This document shows, in pieces, positions 34,491 through 44,051 of a DNA stretch of 64,000 bases. The DNA lies in contig NZ_WNKW01000001.1 of assembly GCF_009720775.1 (NCBI RefSeq), forward strand, positions 1,736,001 through 1,800,000, written 5' to 3'. Under the pieces are notes generated by a model that was not told the DNA's origin, made no database searches, and saw nothing but the letters and a program-made list of their open reading frames with translations. A program made the position numbers and the translations under genes. This stretch comes from Pseudoduganella danionis (GTDB taxonomy: Bacteria > Pseudomonadota > Gammaproteobacteria > Burkholderiales > Burkholderiaceae_D). Numbering within the stretch: the first letter of the stretch is position 1; every line of letters begins with the position of its first letter.

Positions 34491-35064
34491 TCCTACACGG
34501 CAGTTGGCGGTGCGCGGCTTCGGGCTGGTCGAGCTGGTGATGTTCATCGTCATCGTCAGTATCGCCGTGCTCGGCGTGTTGCAGGCACTGAGCAACGGTG
34601 CGCGCAATAGTGCCGATCCGATGCTGCGCAAACAGGCGCTGGCCATCGCCGAAGGGCTCATGGAAGAGGTGCGTCTGGCCCACTTCAGCTATTGCGACGG
34701 CAATGATCCGGCCGCTGAAAGCCCGAGCACGATTAGCCCGGCCAATTGCAGCGTGGCGGAGGGAGTTGGGCCGGAAGCGGGTAACAGCCGTCCCTACGAC
34801 AATGTCAACGATTATGTGCTGGCCTTCGGTACGCCGCAGGCCTACTCGACGGATGCGGCGGGGAATGGTTTTCCGAATGGTTATAGCGCCACGGTCACGA
34901 TCAATCCCGATAGCACACTGGGGCCGGCGGGCGCGCAGATTAGCGCCAATGCCACACCGGCCAATATGAATGTGCTGCGCATTACCGTGGCGGTCAGTTA
35001 TCCGGGCGGCGATACGGTGGTGCTGGATGGCTACCGCACCCGCTACGCGCCGAGGTCGATATGA
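34480..35064 (+). CDS. mshD: Minor pilin MshD-like, locus A
   Basis: A 194-residue prepilin with site AVRG|FGLVE and a hydrophobic helix (about residues 14-36). The motif EGLMEEVRLA after the helix is typical of GspI/PilV/MshD-type minor pilins. A long loop rich in Asn, Ser and Pro (about 70-110) and a beta-rich end follow. It overlaps mshC by 11 bases and mshO by 4, indicating tight coupling. Confidence 0.87.
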   Translation: MSINPTRQLAVRGFGLVELVMFIVIVSIAVLGVLQALSNGARNSADPMLRKQALAIAEGLMEEVRLAHFSYCDGNDPAAESPSTISPANCSVAEGVGPEAGNSRPYDNVNDYVLAFGTPQAYSTDAAGNGFPNGYSATVTINPDSTLGPAGAQISANATPANMNVLRITVAVSYPGGDTVVLDGYRTRYAPRSI

Positions 35065-35897
35065 AGCGCAGCGCTATGCGCGGTTTCACGCTGGTTGAGC
35101 TGATCATCGTGATTGCGATTACCGGGATACTGGCCGGCATGGTGGCGATATTCTTGCGCAGCCCGGTACAGAACTATGTGGATACGGCGGCCCGGGCAGA
35201 ACTCTCCGATATCGCTGATCTCGCCTTGCGGCGGCTGGCGCGCGACGTGCGTCTGGCGCTGCCGAACAGTGTTTATGTTTCGGCGGACCGCAAGATGCTG
35301 CAATTTCTGCTCGTGAAAACGGGCGGCCGCTATATCGATATCAGCGATGCGCCACCTGCGACGCTGCTGCCGCTCGATTTCAGTCCGACGGCCAGCCTGT
35401 CTTTCGATATTGCCGGTGCCGCGCCGACTGGACGCCAGCAGATACTGGCCAATGATTACATCGTGGTGTTCAATATCGGCAGTGCGCCGGCCGATGCCTA
35501 CACCGGGGGCAATATCGCGCGCGTGGCATCCGTGTCCGGCACGCGCGTGACGCTGGCCAGCAATCCGTTCGCCACGGCTACGCCCAGCATGCCATCGCCG
35601 ACCAATCGTTTCCAGGTGGTGACAGGCACGGTGACCTATGTCTGCGCGCCGGCGGCGGGCGGCGGCGGCACGCTGACGCGCAACTACAGTACGGCGATTT
35701 TCGGCCCCAACGGTCTGGGCGCGCCACCATACGGCGCGCCGGCTCTGCTGGCTAGAAAAATCTCTGGCTGCGCTTTCGATTACACAGTGTTGGCCAATAC
35801 CAATGCGGCGCTGGTGAGCATGACGCTGACCCTGACGGCCCCGAATGGCGAGAATGTCAGCCTGAGCCGCCAAGTCCACGTGGATAATACGCCATGA
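35061..35897 (+). CDS. mshO: Minor pilin MshO-like, locus A
   Basis: A 278-residue large minor pilin of the GspJ/PilW type. Leader MKRSAMRG is cut before FTLVE; the helix spans about residues 9-32 and is followed by the LADLALRRLARDVR pattern usual after the helix in PilW/MshO proteins. The start overlaps the mshD stop (ATGA). With MshC, D and P it should form the tip complex that primes pilus assembly. Confidence 0.88.
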   Translation: MKRSAMRGFTLVELIIVIAITGILAGMVAIFLRSPVQNYVDTAARAELSDIADLALRRLARDVRLALPNSVYVSADRKMLQFLLVKTGGRYIDISDAPPATLLPLDFSPTASLSFDIAGAAPTGRQQILANDYIVVFNIGSAPADAYTGGNIARVASVSGTRVTLASNPFATATPSMPSPTNRFQVVTGTVTYVCAPAAGGGGTLTRNYSTAIFGPNGLGAPPYGAPALLARKISGCAFDYTVLANTNAALVSMTLTLTAPNGENVSLSRQVHVDNTP

Positions 35898-36334
35898 GAG
35901 TGCCTAGCCTGATACGCCGCGCCCAGCGTGGCTTTTCCATCGTGACCGCGCTATTTCTGGTGGTGGTGCTGACCACGCTGGCAGTGGCGACGATGGTGTT
36001 GAGCACTTCGCAGCAGACCACGGTGGCGATAGACCTGCTGTCCTCGCGTGCCTACGAGGCCGCGCGCGCTGGCATCGAGTACGGCCTGTACCAGAAGCAG
36101 ATCAATGGCAGTTGCGTCGCCAGCCGCTCATTTGTACCGGGTGGCTCGCTGTCGGGCATGACGGTGACGGTGCTATGCAGTGTGGTCTCCACGCCGGGCA
36201 TGGGCACCAGTCTGGATCTGGTGACGATCACGGCCACCGCCTGCAATATGCCGCAATCTGGTGCCTGTCCGAGCGGCGTGGCGTTTAGCAATAGTCCAGA
36301 TTACGTGCAGCGCACGGTCACTGTTCAGTTCTGA
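35894..36334 (+). CDS. mshP: Minor pilin-like MshP, locus A
   Basis: A 146-residue protein with site AQRG|FSIVT and a hydrophobic helix (about residues 15-37). The +5 residue is Thr instead of Glu, as in MshP / PilX / GspK-type tip pilins, which lack the charge that pairs with the next subunit. SRAYEAARAGIEYG after the helix is the typical following motif. It overlaps mshO by 4 bases, and mshQ starts 3 bases after it. Confidence 0.88.
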   Translation: MRVPSLIRRAQRGFSIVTALFLVVVLTTLAVATMVLSTSQQTTVAIDLLSSRAYEAARAGIEYGLYQKQINGSCVASRSFVPGGSLSGMTVTVLCSVVSTPGMGTSLDLVTITATACNMPQSGACPSGVAFSNSPDYVQRTVTVQF

Positions 36335-36337
36335 GCC

Positions 36338-39300
36338 ATGAAACCGATCACCAATCATACTTCGATGTTGGGCCAATGGCTGCACCGCACGCTACTGCTG
36401 CTTGGCATGTTACTGGCGGGTAGCGCGCTGGCTGATACGCCGATCAAACTGTTCAAGAGTTTTGCTGGCAATGTGAGCTTCACCGGGACGCAGAAAACCA
36501 TGCGTACCAAGGACAATAACAGCGGCCCCTGCAGCGTCAACAATGGCACCATGAATATGGTGCTGAGCGGCGTGCCGGCCGGCGCTACCATAGTCAATGC
36601 CCAGTTGTACTGGGCCGGCTCCAGCTCCACCCCCGACTATACGGTGAGCTTCGATGGTGCGAGCGTCACGGCCCCCGCCAACCGCAGTTTTTTTTCGCCC
36701 ACCATACAGCTAGATTTCTTTGCCGGCGCAGTGGATGTGACCGCCCAGGTCAAGGCCAAGGGCAATGCCACCTACACCGTGGGCGGCTTGACGATCAATA
36801 CGGGCAACCCGTATTGCAGTGTGCAGACGGTGCTCGGCGGCTTCCAGTTGCTGGTGATTTATTCGCACTCCAGCGAGCCATTCCGGGTGCTGAATATTTA
36901 CGAAGGCTTCCAGTACATGCAGTATTCGAGCCAGACGCTGACGCTGGCAAACTTCAAGATTCCTTCGCCGGTCGGCAGCTTGACGGGCCGTATCGGCCAC
37001 ATTACGTGGGAGGGCGATACCACGCTGTCAGGCGGCGGCGAAATCCTGCGTTACAACGGGGTGGAAGTCAAAGATAGCCTGAACCCTTCCGGCAACCAGT
37101 TCAATTCGGCCAGTAACATCAATAACGATGCGGTTTCCTATGGTATCGACTTCGATGCCTATAGCGTCGCCTCGCCCGTGATACAGGCAGGCCAGACGCA
37201 GGCGCGCAGCGACTATCAGTCGGGGCAGGATCTGGTGCTGCTGAACGCTGAAGTGATTGCGGCACCGAATGTGCCAGCCACCGACCATGGCGTGTCGATG
37301 ACGTTGCAGACACCGCTGCAGCCCTCGCAGGCCAGCAACTACCTGATCAATGTGGTCAACAACGGGCCGCTGGCCGAGGGTGGCCCCATTAAAGTGGTGG
37401 ATGTGTTGCCCGCTTCGCTGATTTTTGTGAGTGCCAGTGGTACCGGCTGGGCTTGCAGCAATGCGGGCCAGACAGTCACTTGCCTGTATGCTGCCAGCGT
37501 GCCCGCTGGTACCAGTCTGCCGCCAATTACGCTGCGCGTGACGGCGGCCGCAGCGGCGTCGGGCCTGATCACGAATAGTGCTACCGTCAGCGGGCCGCTG
37601 TACGACTATTACGATGGCAACGATACTTCCACCGTGAGTACTTCGGTGGGGGCGGCAGCCATTGCGCCCACCTATGGCTATACCGATAGTCCCTGCCTCA
37701 ACGGTCTGCCGTTCGGCGATCCCGACCAGAGCTGCAAGCTGATAGACTTTAACGCCCAGCAGAATCTGGGCAATGACACGATACCGTTGTATCTGACCTA
37801 TCTGATCTCGAACGTGCCGACGGCGGTGGCGAGCAAAGATACCACCATCAAGCTCAAATATGCGCTGGCCTGCTATGACCCGGCGCAGGACGCCGGCGTG
37901 CGCGCGACCTTTACGCGCAATGGCGGCAGTACCGTCACGCTGCCGCTATGCTCGCGTTCGGGTGCTTTGCCGACCGCCAACTCCTCTTACTGGAGCGGCC
38001 TCAATGATGTGGTGTTCGAAGGCGGCACGGCCAGCTCGACGGATTACTTCCTGTTTCAGTATGCCGACGTGGGCCGGGTCGAATTTCTTGTCAGTGATGC
38101 TTCGGCGCGACTCGGCACGAGCGGCGCCTTTGTAGAGCGCCCGGAGCGGCTGCTGCTGGTGCCGCCCGCAAGCAACGGGGCGCGCACTCCGGCCAGCGTC
38201 ACCGATCCCAAGTTCATTGCCGCAGGGACGAATTTTTCCATGAGTGTGCAGGCGCTGTTGTATCGCGGCGGTCTGGCGCCGAACTTTGGCAAGGAATCCA
38301 GCCCCATCCAGGTTTCGCTGCTGGCGCGCGCTGCCACGGATGATACGGGCGCGCGCCTCAGCGACATGCTCGACCCCGGGGCTAATCCGGAGGACGCGCT
38401 GACATTCAGCGGCAGTTTTGGTGCGTTTAGCGGCGGCGTGGCCAGCGGCGCGGCGTTCTCCTATGCCGACGTCGGTGTGCTGGAACTGACTCCGGTGCTC
38501 AGTGCGGGGTATCTGGGCACGGGCAATATACAGGCCGAGGCAGTCAATGTCGGGCGATTTGTTCCAGATCATTTCAAGACAGTGATGAAAGCGCCCATGG
38601 CGTGTGATCCGAACGGCATGAGCTGTCCGGCCAATGTGGATGGCATGGCGTATTCCGGCCAGCCATTTGAGTTGCAAGTGGTGGCGCAGAACGTGCAGAA
38701 CGGTACGACCAAGAACTATCGCGGTACGCTGGCGCGGCCTGTGCTGCTGAGCGCCTACGCGGCACCCGGCACCACCACTACGCCCAATCCGCCTGCGAGT
38801 CCGAGCGGTGCGGCACTGTCGGCCAACAGCGTCACGGCGGCCAGTTTTGCGGATGGCACGGCCAGCCCCCATCCCGTCTACACGCTACCGAATCCGTTTG
38901 TGGCCAGCGCACCCTATGCCAAGAACTGGGTGGTGCCGACCATGGTGTATATCCGCGCGAGCGAAACCGGGAGTACCAGCGATGGCGTGACTTCGCTGCG
39001 CAGCAATGCCGAGGAGGGCGGCGTGGCGGTGGTGGCGGGCCGGCTGCTGGTGCCGAACGCCTATGGCTCATCGCAGTTAGCCGTGCCGCTGCAACTGTCG
39101 GCCCAGTACTACGGCGTTACCAGCCGCAGCGGTGTGGCCAGCTATTCGTGGCGCGCCAATCCCAGTGATAGCAGCACCAGTCTGACACTGGCCAGTGCCT
39201 TGCAGTTTTCCAGTTGCGGTCTGGTGTCCTGTCCCACGCTGGCCAGCGGTGCCGCAGCCGTGCTGACCATAAGCAGCGGCAGCGCCACCACCAGCCTTAA

Positions 39301-39433
39301 AGCGGGTAGCAACAGCGTCAAAAGCGGGGCGAATCTGAAAGTCAACGGGCCTAGCTGGCTGCCGACGACGCAAGGGCGCGTGACATTCGGTGTTTACCGC
39401 AGTCCGGTGATTTTCTTGCGGGAAGTGTATTGA
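36338..39433 (+). CDS. mshQ: MshQ-like large secreted protein, probable pilus adhesin
   Basis: A 1,031-residue protein with a signal peptide (about residues 1-32). A beta-rich N-terminal domain (about 35-300) is followed by a DUF11-like domain (about 305-440), then a C-terminal DUF6701-type region shared by MshQ proteins (around GRFVPDHF, about 730 onward). The composition is rich in Ser, Thr, Ala, Gly and Asn, as in surface adhesins. Its place right after mshP suggests a tip-located adhesin carried on the pilin tip complex. Direct function is not proven for the family. It ends 149 bases before the next gene. Confidence 0.82.
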   Translation: MKPITNHTSMLGQWLHRTLLLLGMLLAGSALADTPIKLFKSFAGNVSFTGTQKTMRTKDNNSGPCSVNNGTMNMVLSGVPAGATIVNAQLYWAGSSSTPDYTVSFDGASVTAPANRSFFSPTIQLDFFAGAVDVTAQVKAKGNATYTVGGLTINTGNPYCSVQTVLGGFQLLVIYSHSSEPFRVLNIYEGFQYMQYSSQTLTLANFKIPSPVGSLTGRIGHITWEGDTTLSGGGEILRYNGVEVKDSLNPSGNQFNSASNINNDAVSYGIDFDAYSVASPVIQAGQTQARSDYQSGQDLVLLNAEVIAAPNVPATDHGVSMTLQTPLQPSQASNYLINVVNNGPLAEGGPIKVVDVLPASLIFVSASGTGWACSNAGQTVTCLYAASVPAGTSLPPITLRVTAAAAASGLITNSATVSGPLYDYYDGNDTSTVSTSVGAAAIAPTYGYTDSPCLNGLPFGDPDQSCKLIDFNAQQNLGNDTIPLYLTYLISNVPTAVASKDTTIKLKYALACYDPAQDAGVRATFTRNGGSTVTLPLCSRSGALPTANSSYWSGLNDVVFEGGTASSTDYFLFQYADVGRVEFLVSDASARLGTSGAFVERPERLLLVPPASNGARTPASVTDPKFIAAGTNFSMSVQALLYRGGLAPNFGKESSPIQVSLLARAATDDTGARLSDMLDPGANPEDALTFSGSFGAFSGGVASGAAFSYADVGVLELTPVLSAGYLGTGNIQAEAVNVGRFVPDHFKTVMKAPMACDPNGMSCPANVDGMAYSGQPFELQVVAQNVQNGTTKNYRGTLARPVLLSAYAAPGTTTTPNPPASPSGAALSANSVTAASFADGTASPHPVYTLPNPFVASAPYAKNWVVPTMVYIRASETGSTSDGVTSLRSNAEEGGVAVVAGRLLVPNAYGSSQLAVPLQLSAQYYGVTSRSGVASYSWRANPSDSSTSLTLASALQFSSCGLVSCPTLASGAAAVLTISSGSATTSLKAGSNSVKSGANLKVNGPSWLPTTQGRVTFGVYRSPVIFLREVY

Positions 39434-39523
39434 ATCAGCCTCATTTTGTTCCGCTTGGTGATGGAAAGTAATCAAACTGGCACCTAGTCTTAAAAATGCG
39501 GCAACCTGGCCATGAAACTTGAA

Positions 39524-39529
39524 TATAAT
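39524..39529 (+). promoter_or_regulatory. Candidate -10 box for the mshI-N block
   Basis: A consensus TATAAT lies 53 bases before the mshI start, in the 149-base gap after mshQ. The -35 region is not clear. A second promoter here would let the assembly genes mshI to mshN be expressed apart from the pilin genes. Confidence 0.45.
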
Positions 39530-39582
39530 CAAGGATGTGTGGCGATTATTGAAAGCAGCACCTAATCATTTGAGAACTTCGG

Positions 39583-40527
39583 ATGCGTTTATTCGGAAAA
39601 GCAGGTAACAAGAGTGGCTGGCTGGCACTGGTGCTGACGGCAGACGGGGTGCAGGCGGTCGCCATCGAACGGCGCACCGGCAGCCAGCCGCGCGTACAGC
39701 TGGCCCAGACCTATACCGCGCCCAGCGGCTACTCGGGCTCCATACTGTTTCGTGTGGCGCGCGACCTGCATGCCGCCAACTACTACTGCACCACCTTGCT
39801 TGGCAGTGGCGCCTACCAGTTGCTGCTGGTGGAAGCGCCGAATGTACCAGCGGCGGAAATGAAGGCCGCGCTGGGCTGGCGCGTGAAGGATATGATCGAT
39901 TTTCCGCTCGAAGAAGCGACCCTCGATATGGTCATGCTGCCGCCGCCGCAGAACAGCAATATGCATAATTCGCAGGCCTATGCCGTGGTGGCGCGCAACA
40001 GCATTCTGGCGCCACACCAGCAAATTTTCTGGGATAACAAGGTGGCACTCGATGCCATCGATATCGACGAAATGGCGCAGCGGAATATTTCGGCCCTGCT
40101 GGAACCGGAAGGACGTGGCGTAGCCATGCTGTCCTTCGATAGCGACGGCGGCTTGCTGACGGTGAGCTTCAATGGCGAGCTGTATCTGGCACGCCGCATG
40201 GACATTACCTTGGGCCAGTTGCTTGAAACGGAGGTCGACCGTTTGCAGCATCTGCATGACCGTATCACGCTGGAACTGCAGCGTTCGCTCGATCACTTCG
40301 AGCGGCAATTCTCGTTTGTGACCATCGCCAAGCTGGTGCTCACGCCGGTCGGCAGTGGCGAGCTGCGCAACTATCTGGCCGCCAATCTGTACCTGCCCGT
40401 GGAGCAGCTCGATCTGGCCAGTGTGCTCGATCTGGACGATGTGCCCGATCTGCAGCAGCTGGACCAGCAGGCCGCCTATCTGCGTGCCATCGGTGCGGCA
40501 CTGCGTACGGCGGAGGTGGTGGCATGA
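39583..40527 (+). CDS. mshI: MshI/PilM-like cytoplasmic assembly protein, locus A
   Basis: A 314-residue soluble protein with the layout of PilM-like actin-fold components of the pilus alignment complex (LGWRVKDMIDFPLEEA and MLSFDSDGGLLTVSFNG segments are typical of MSHA MshI). It has no signal peptide. It opens the second half of locus A; the PilN-like gene starts inside its stop (ATGA). In locus B the same role seems to be fused to a PilN-like domain. Confidence 0.82.
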   Translation: MRLFGKAGNKSGWLALVLTADGVQAVAIERRTGSQPRVQLAQTYTAPSGYSGSILFRVARDLHAANYYCTTLLGSGAYQLLLVEAPNVPAAEMKAALGWRVKDMIDFPLEEATLDMVMLPPPQNSNMHNSQAYAVVARNSILAPHQQIFWDNKVALDAIDIDEMAQRNISALLEPEGRGVAMLSFDSDGGLLTVSFNGELYLARRMDITLGQLLETEVDRLQHLHDRITLELQRSLDHFERQFSFVTIAKLVLTPVGSGELRNYLAANLYLPVEQLDLASVLDLDDVPDLQQLDQQAAYLRAIGAALRTAEVVA

Positions 40528-41213
40528 GCCAGCAGATCAATCTATACAACCTTGCCTTCGAGCCGCAGAAGAACTATGCCACCACGCCGGTGGTGCTGGG
40601 GGTAGTGCTGACCACCTTGCTGGTGCTGGGCGTGTTCACGGCGCTGGCAAAAAGCCAGCTCAGCGAAACCATGGCGCTGGCGCAGAAGGTGCAGGCCGAA
40701 CTGGATGCACGCGTGGCCAGCAAGACGGCCGCAACGGCCGCCTTTGTGGCGCCGCGCAAGAGTGAAACGCTGCAGCAGGAAGTCGATCAGGCCAGCAGCA
40801 CACTGGCCAATCTGCAGAAAGTGGCAGGCCTGCTCGAGCAGGGCCATAGCGGCGCCGTGCAGGGTTATTCGCCGTATTTCCGCGCACTGGCGCGCCGTAC
40901 CAGCGAGGGCCTGTGGCTGACGGGAGTGCAAATCCTCGCCAATGGCGACAGCATAGGCCTGCAGGGGCGGGCGCTGAAGCCCGGCTTACTGCCGCCGTAT
41001 CTGGCCGGTCTGTCGGGCGAGCCCGTATTGCGCGGTAAGAAATTCGCCCAGCTCGATCTGCACGAGCCGGCCAGTAGTGCCAGCGCTAGCGCCGCTGCCA
41101 GCATGGCGGCGGGGGCTGTGCAAGCCTCGGCCAGTGCTGCAGTGCCGCGGTTTATCGAGTTTAGTCTGCAGTCGACGGCCGATGTGGCCAGCAGCAAGGC
41201 GGTGCAACCATGA
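40524..41213 (+). CDS. PilN-like assembly protein, locus A
   Basis: A 229-residue protein with a short cytoplasmic start (MSQQINLYN, the conserved PilN-type lead), one transmembrane segment (about residues 23-43), a coiled coil (about 45-105) and a periplasmic domain. PilN-like proteins bind PilM through the N-terminal peptide. An Ala/Ser-rich stretch (about 180-210) precedes the end. The ATGA overlaps on both sides show coupling to mshI and mshJ. Confidence 0.8.
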   Translation: MSQQINLYNLAFEPQKNYATTPVVLGVVLTTLLVLGVFTALAKSQLSETMALAQKVQAELDARVASKTAATAAFVAPRKSETLQQEVDQASSTLANLQKVAGLLEQGHSGAVQGYSPYFRALARRTSEGLWLTGVQILANGDSIGLQGRALKPGLLPPYLAGLSGEPVLRGKKFAQLDLHEPASSASASAAASMAAGAVQASASAAVPRFIEFSLQSTADVASSKAVQP

Positions 41214-41887
41214 TGGCCAACTGGAAGAAATTCGATGCCTGGCTGATGGCGCTGAGCTTGCGCGAGCGGCTGCTGGGGACGCTGTGCGTGGTGTTGCTGC
41301 TGGTGTATCTGGGCTACCAGCTGGAACTGGAACCGCTGTACCGCCAGAATGCCACGCTGCGCGCTACGCTGGAGCAGCAACGCCAGCAGACCGGTGCCAT
41401 CGATGCGGAACTGGCCCAGCTAGCTGCAGCCGCCAAGCGTGACCCAGATCAGGAGTTGCGCCGCAAGCTGGCCAGCGTGCAGGCTGACAGTGCGGCCCTG
41501 CGCGATACATTGCGTGTCGCGCAAAAAGGTCTGGTCGCGCCTGAGCGCATGGGCCCCTTGCTGCAGCAGATGGTCAATGGCCATGGCAAACTGCGTTTGC
41601 TGTCGCTGAAGACGCTGGCACCGCAAGGCACGGCCGATGGCCAGTTCCTGTCCAACGAAGGCAGTGATGCCCGCAGCAGCGTCACGCCACTGTTGTACCG
41701 CCATGGCGTACAGGTGGTGCTGCAGGGGAGTTATCTGGATATGATCACCTATCTGGAAGCGCTGGAAGCCATGCCGCAGCAACTGTTCTGGGGCGATGCC
41801 GTGCTCGATGCGAGCGGCAACGGCGCCGCGCGGTTGAGTCTGACGCTGTACACCTTGAGTCTGGATTCGAAATGGATAGCACTGTGA
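41210..41887 (+). CDS. mshJ: MshJ/PilO-like assembly protein, locus A
   Basis: A 225-residue protein with one transmembrane segment (about residues 21-38), a long coiled coil (about 45-110) and a periplasmic alpha/beta domain, in the pattern of MshJ / GspM / PilO. It begins ATGATGG over the PilN stop. With the PilN-like protein it forms the inner-membrane ring that positions the platform. It overlaps mshK by 16 bases if that gene starts at ATG. Confidence 0.82.
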   Translation: MMANWKKFDAWLMALSLRERLLGTLCVVLLLVYLGYQLELEPLYRQNATLRATLEQQRQQTGAIDAELAQLAAAAKRDPDQELRRKLASVQADSAALRDTLRVAQKGLVAPERMGPLLQQMVNGHGKLRLLSLKTLAPQGTADGQFLSNEGSDARSSVTPLLYRHGVQVVLQGSYLDMITYLEALEAMPQQLFWGDAVLDASGNGAARLSLTLYTLSLDSKWIAL

Positions 41888-42243
41888 AGCGCCTGCTAGG
41901 CGTGGTAGGACTGGCCTTGCCTATGCTGGCAGGTGCGCAGCAGTTGCAGGACCCGACCCGCGCTCCTGCCGGGCTGGTGTCCGGCCCAGCGCAAGCGGGC
42001 GAAATGGAAGGCGCGCCAGCTGCGCCGCGTCTGCAATCGATATTGATCGGTGCAGCGCCCAACAACCGGCGGCTGGCGGTGATCGATGGCGTAACGGTGA
42101 CGCAGGGTGGCAAATTTGCCGGTGCGCTCGTGGAACGTATCAATGATAATTCGGTAGTGCTGCGACGTGGCAAACTGCGGGAAACCCTGATCCTGTTTCC
42201 CCAGACTCCGGGTGGCCTGCAGGCAAGCGGGAATAAACGATGA
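41872..42243 (+). CDS. mshK: MshK-like assembly protein, locus A
   Basis: A 123-residue exported protein: signal peptide (KRLLGVVGLALPMLAGAQ), a short linker and a C-terminal PilP/GspC-like domain (about residues 50-115: RRLAVIDGVTVTQGG...VVLRRGK). A GTG at 41884 forms a GTGA overlap with the mshJ stop and is an equally good start. The stop overlaps mshL (ATGA). The protein likely links the inner-membrane complex to the secretin. Confidence 0.82.
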   Translation: MDSTVKRLLGVVGLALPMLAGAQQLQDPTRAPAGLVSGPAQAGEMEGAPAAPRLQSILIGAAPNNRRLAVIDGVTVTQGGKFAGALVERINDNSVVLRRGKLRETLILFPQTPGGLQASGNKR

Positions 42244-44051
42244 CTAACTACGAGCTTTACATGCAAAAAATGATCTACTGGGCAGGCGTGCTAGGCGCGT
42301 CGGCAATGCTGGCGGCTTGCCAGACGCAAGCGCCGCGCGACGCGTATAACAGCATCGATCAGCAGCTCAAGGCTGCCGCAGTTTCCGCACATGCGCCGGC
42401 CGCCACGCCGGCCGCAGTGGAAGCGGCCCTGCTGCCGCCAGCGGCCAGCACGCTGGCGGCAGAATTGCCGAAAGCCCGTACCGTGATGGAAGAACGGTTT
42501 AATGTCTCGTTCAATCAGGTGCCGGTGCAGCAATTCTTCAATTCCATCGTGGCAGGCACGCGCTACAACATGCTGGTGCATCCCGATGTGACGGGCACGA
42601 TTTCGGCCAACCTGAAAGACGTCACGCTGTTCGAAGCGCTCGACGCCGTGCGTGAAATGTATGGCTACGATTACAAGGTGGAAGGCACGCGTATCTACAT
42701 CCGTCCGCTGACCATGCAGACGCGTATTTTCCAGGTCAACTACCTGAGCGCTACGCGCAAAGGTACCTCCAATGTGCGCGTGTCCTCGACTTCGGTCAAC
42801 ACGGTGGGCTCGATGACGGCAGGCCAGGGTAGCGCGGGGGGGAATTCCGGCTTGGGCAGCAATGGTCAGACTAACCAGCCGCAGCAGCCAGGCCAGACCC
42901 AGCAATACGTGCTGGAAGACGCCAGCAACGTCAAGACTGCTTCCGCCACGGACTTCTGGACTGATCTGAAGGAAGCACTGGTGGCCCTGGTCGGTGGCAC
43001 GGGCGAAGGACGCAGCGTCGTCATCAGCCCGCAGTCCGGCGTGGTGGTGGTACGCGCGTTGCCAGAGCAACTGCGCGGAGTCGAGCAGTATCTGAAAGCC
43101 ACCCGTCTGGCGGTGGAGCGGCAGGTGATACTGGAAGCCAAAATTCTTGAAGTGCAGCTCAATAGTGGCTACCAGAGCGGCGTCAACTGGGCCAGCTTTG
43201 CATCCTTTGGCGGCGGCGGTAGCAATCGCGTTTCGGGCGGCGTGATTGCGCCGGGCACCTCGCTGGCGCCTTTGCCAGCGGCCGGTGGACAGCCGCCAGT
43301 GATGACCAGTGGCGGCACGGCCGGGATCAGCGCCAGCGCCGGCTACACGCTGTCGAACGCGGCCAATAATGCCGGTACATTGTTCGGTATGGCGTTCCAG
43401 ACCAGTAATTTTGCCGCCATGATTTCCTTCCTTGAATCGCAAGGTTCGGTGCATGTGCTGTCCAGCCCGCGTATCGCCACCATGAATAACCAGAAGGCCG
43501 TGCTGAAAATCGGTACCGACGAATTCTATGTGACGGGCGTGAGCACCACCACCAATTCTAATGTGAGCGGCAATACCACCAGCCCTAACGTGACGCTGCA
43601 GCCATTCTTTTCCGGTGTGGTGCTCGATGTGACGCCGCAGATCGATGAAGACGGCAACATCATGCTGCACGTCCATCCTTCGGTCAGCCAGGTGTCTACC
43701 GTCAACAAGATCGTCAATCTGGGGGCGGCGGGTTCGCTGCAACTGCCGCTGGCCGCTTCCAGCACCTCGGAAATGGATAGCATGGTGCGTGGCCAGGATG
43801 GCCGTATCGTCGCCATCGGCGGGCTGATGCGCCAATCTGCCGTGTCTGACAATAGCCAGGCGCCCGGTCTCGGCGATGTGCCGCTCGTCGGTGGCCTGTT
43901 CCGCAATACTGAACGCAGCATGGTCAAGCGCGAACTGGTGGTGCTGATTAAGCCGACCATCGTTGACGGCGCAGCCAGCTATGCGCAGGACCTCGACGAA
44001 GCCAGCCGCCGTATTGAGCAACTGGCGCCGCGCAACGGGGGACGCAAGTAA
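42240..44051 (+). CDS. mshL: MSHA secretin MshL, locus A
   Basis: A 603-residue outer-membrane secretin lipoprotein with lipobox LAAC (Cys27). N-terminal STN/N0-type domain (about 80-165), a Gly/Gln/Asn-rich linker (about 185-220), N1 domain and C-terminal secretin domain (about 380-580) with VPLVGGLFRNTE near the end. It is about the same size as the locus B secretin but diverged in linker and loops. mshM follows directly. Confidence 0.94.
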   Translation: MTNYELYMQKMIYWAGVLGASAMLAACQTQAPRDAYNSIDQQLKAAAVSAHAPAATPAAVEAALLPPAASTLAAELPKARTVMEERFNVSFNQVPVQQFFNSIVAGTRYNMLVHPDVTGTISANLKDVTLFEALDAVREMYGYDYKVEGTRIYIRPLTMQTRIFQVNYLSATRKGTSNVRVSSTSVNTVGSMTAGQGSAGGNSGLGSNGQTNQPQQPGQTQQYVLEDASNVKTASATDFWTDLKEALVALVGGTGEGRSVVISPQSGVVVVRALPEQLRGVEQYLKATRLAVERQVILEAKILEVQLNSGYQSGVNWASFASFGGGGSNRVSGGVIAPGTSLAPLPAAGGQPPVMTSGGTAGISASAGYTLSNAANNAGTLFGMAFQTSNFAAMISFLESQGSVHVLSSPRIATMNNQKAVLKIGTDEFYVTGVSTTTNSNVSGNTTSPNVTLQPFFSGVVLDVTPQIDEDGNIMLHVHPSVSQVSTVNKIVNLGAAGSLQLPLAASSTSEMDSMVRGQDGRIVAIGGLMRQSAVSDNSQAPGLGDVPLVGGLFRNTERSMVKRELVVLIKPTIVDGAASYAQDLDEASRRIEQLAPRNGGRK

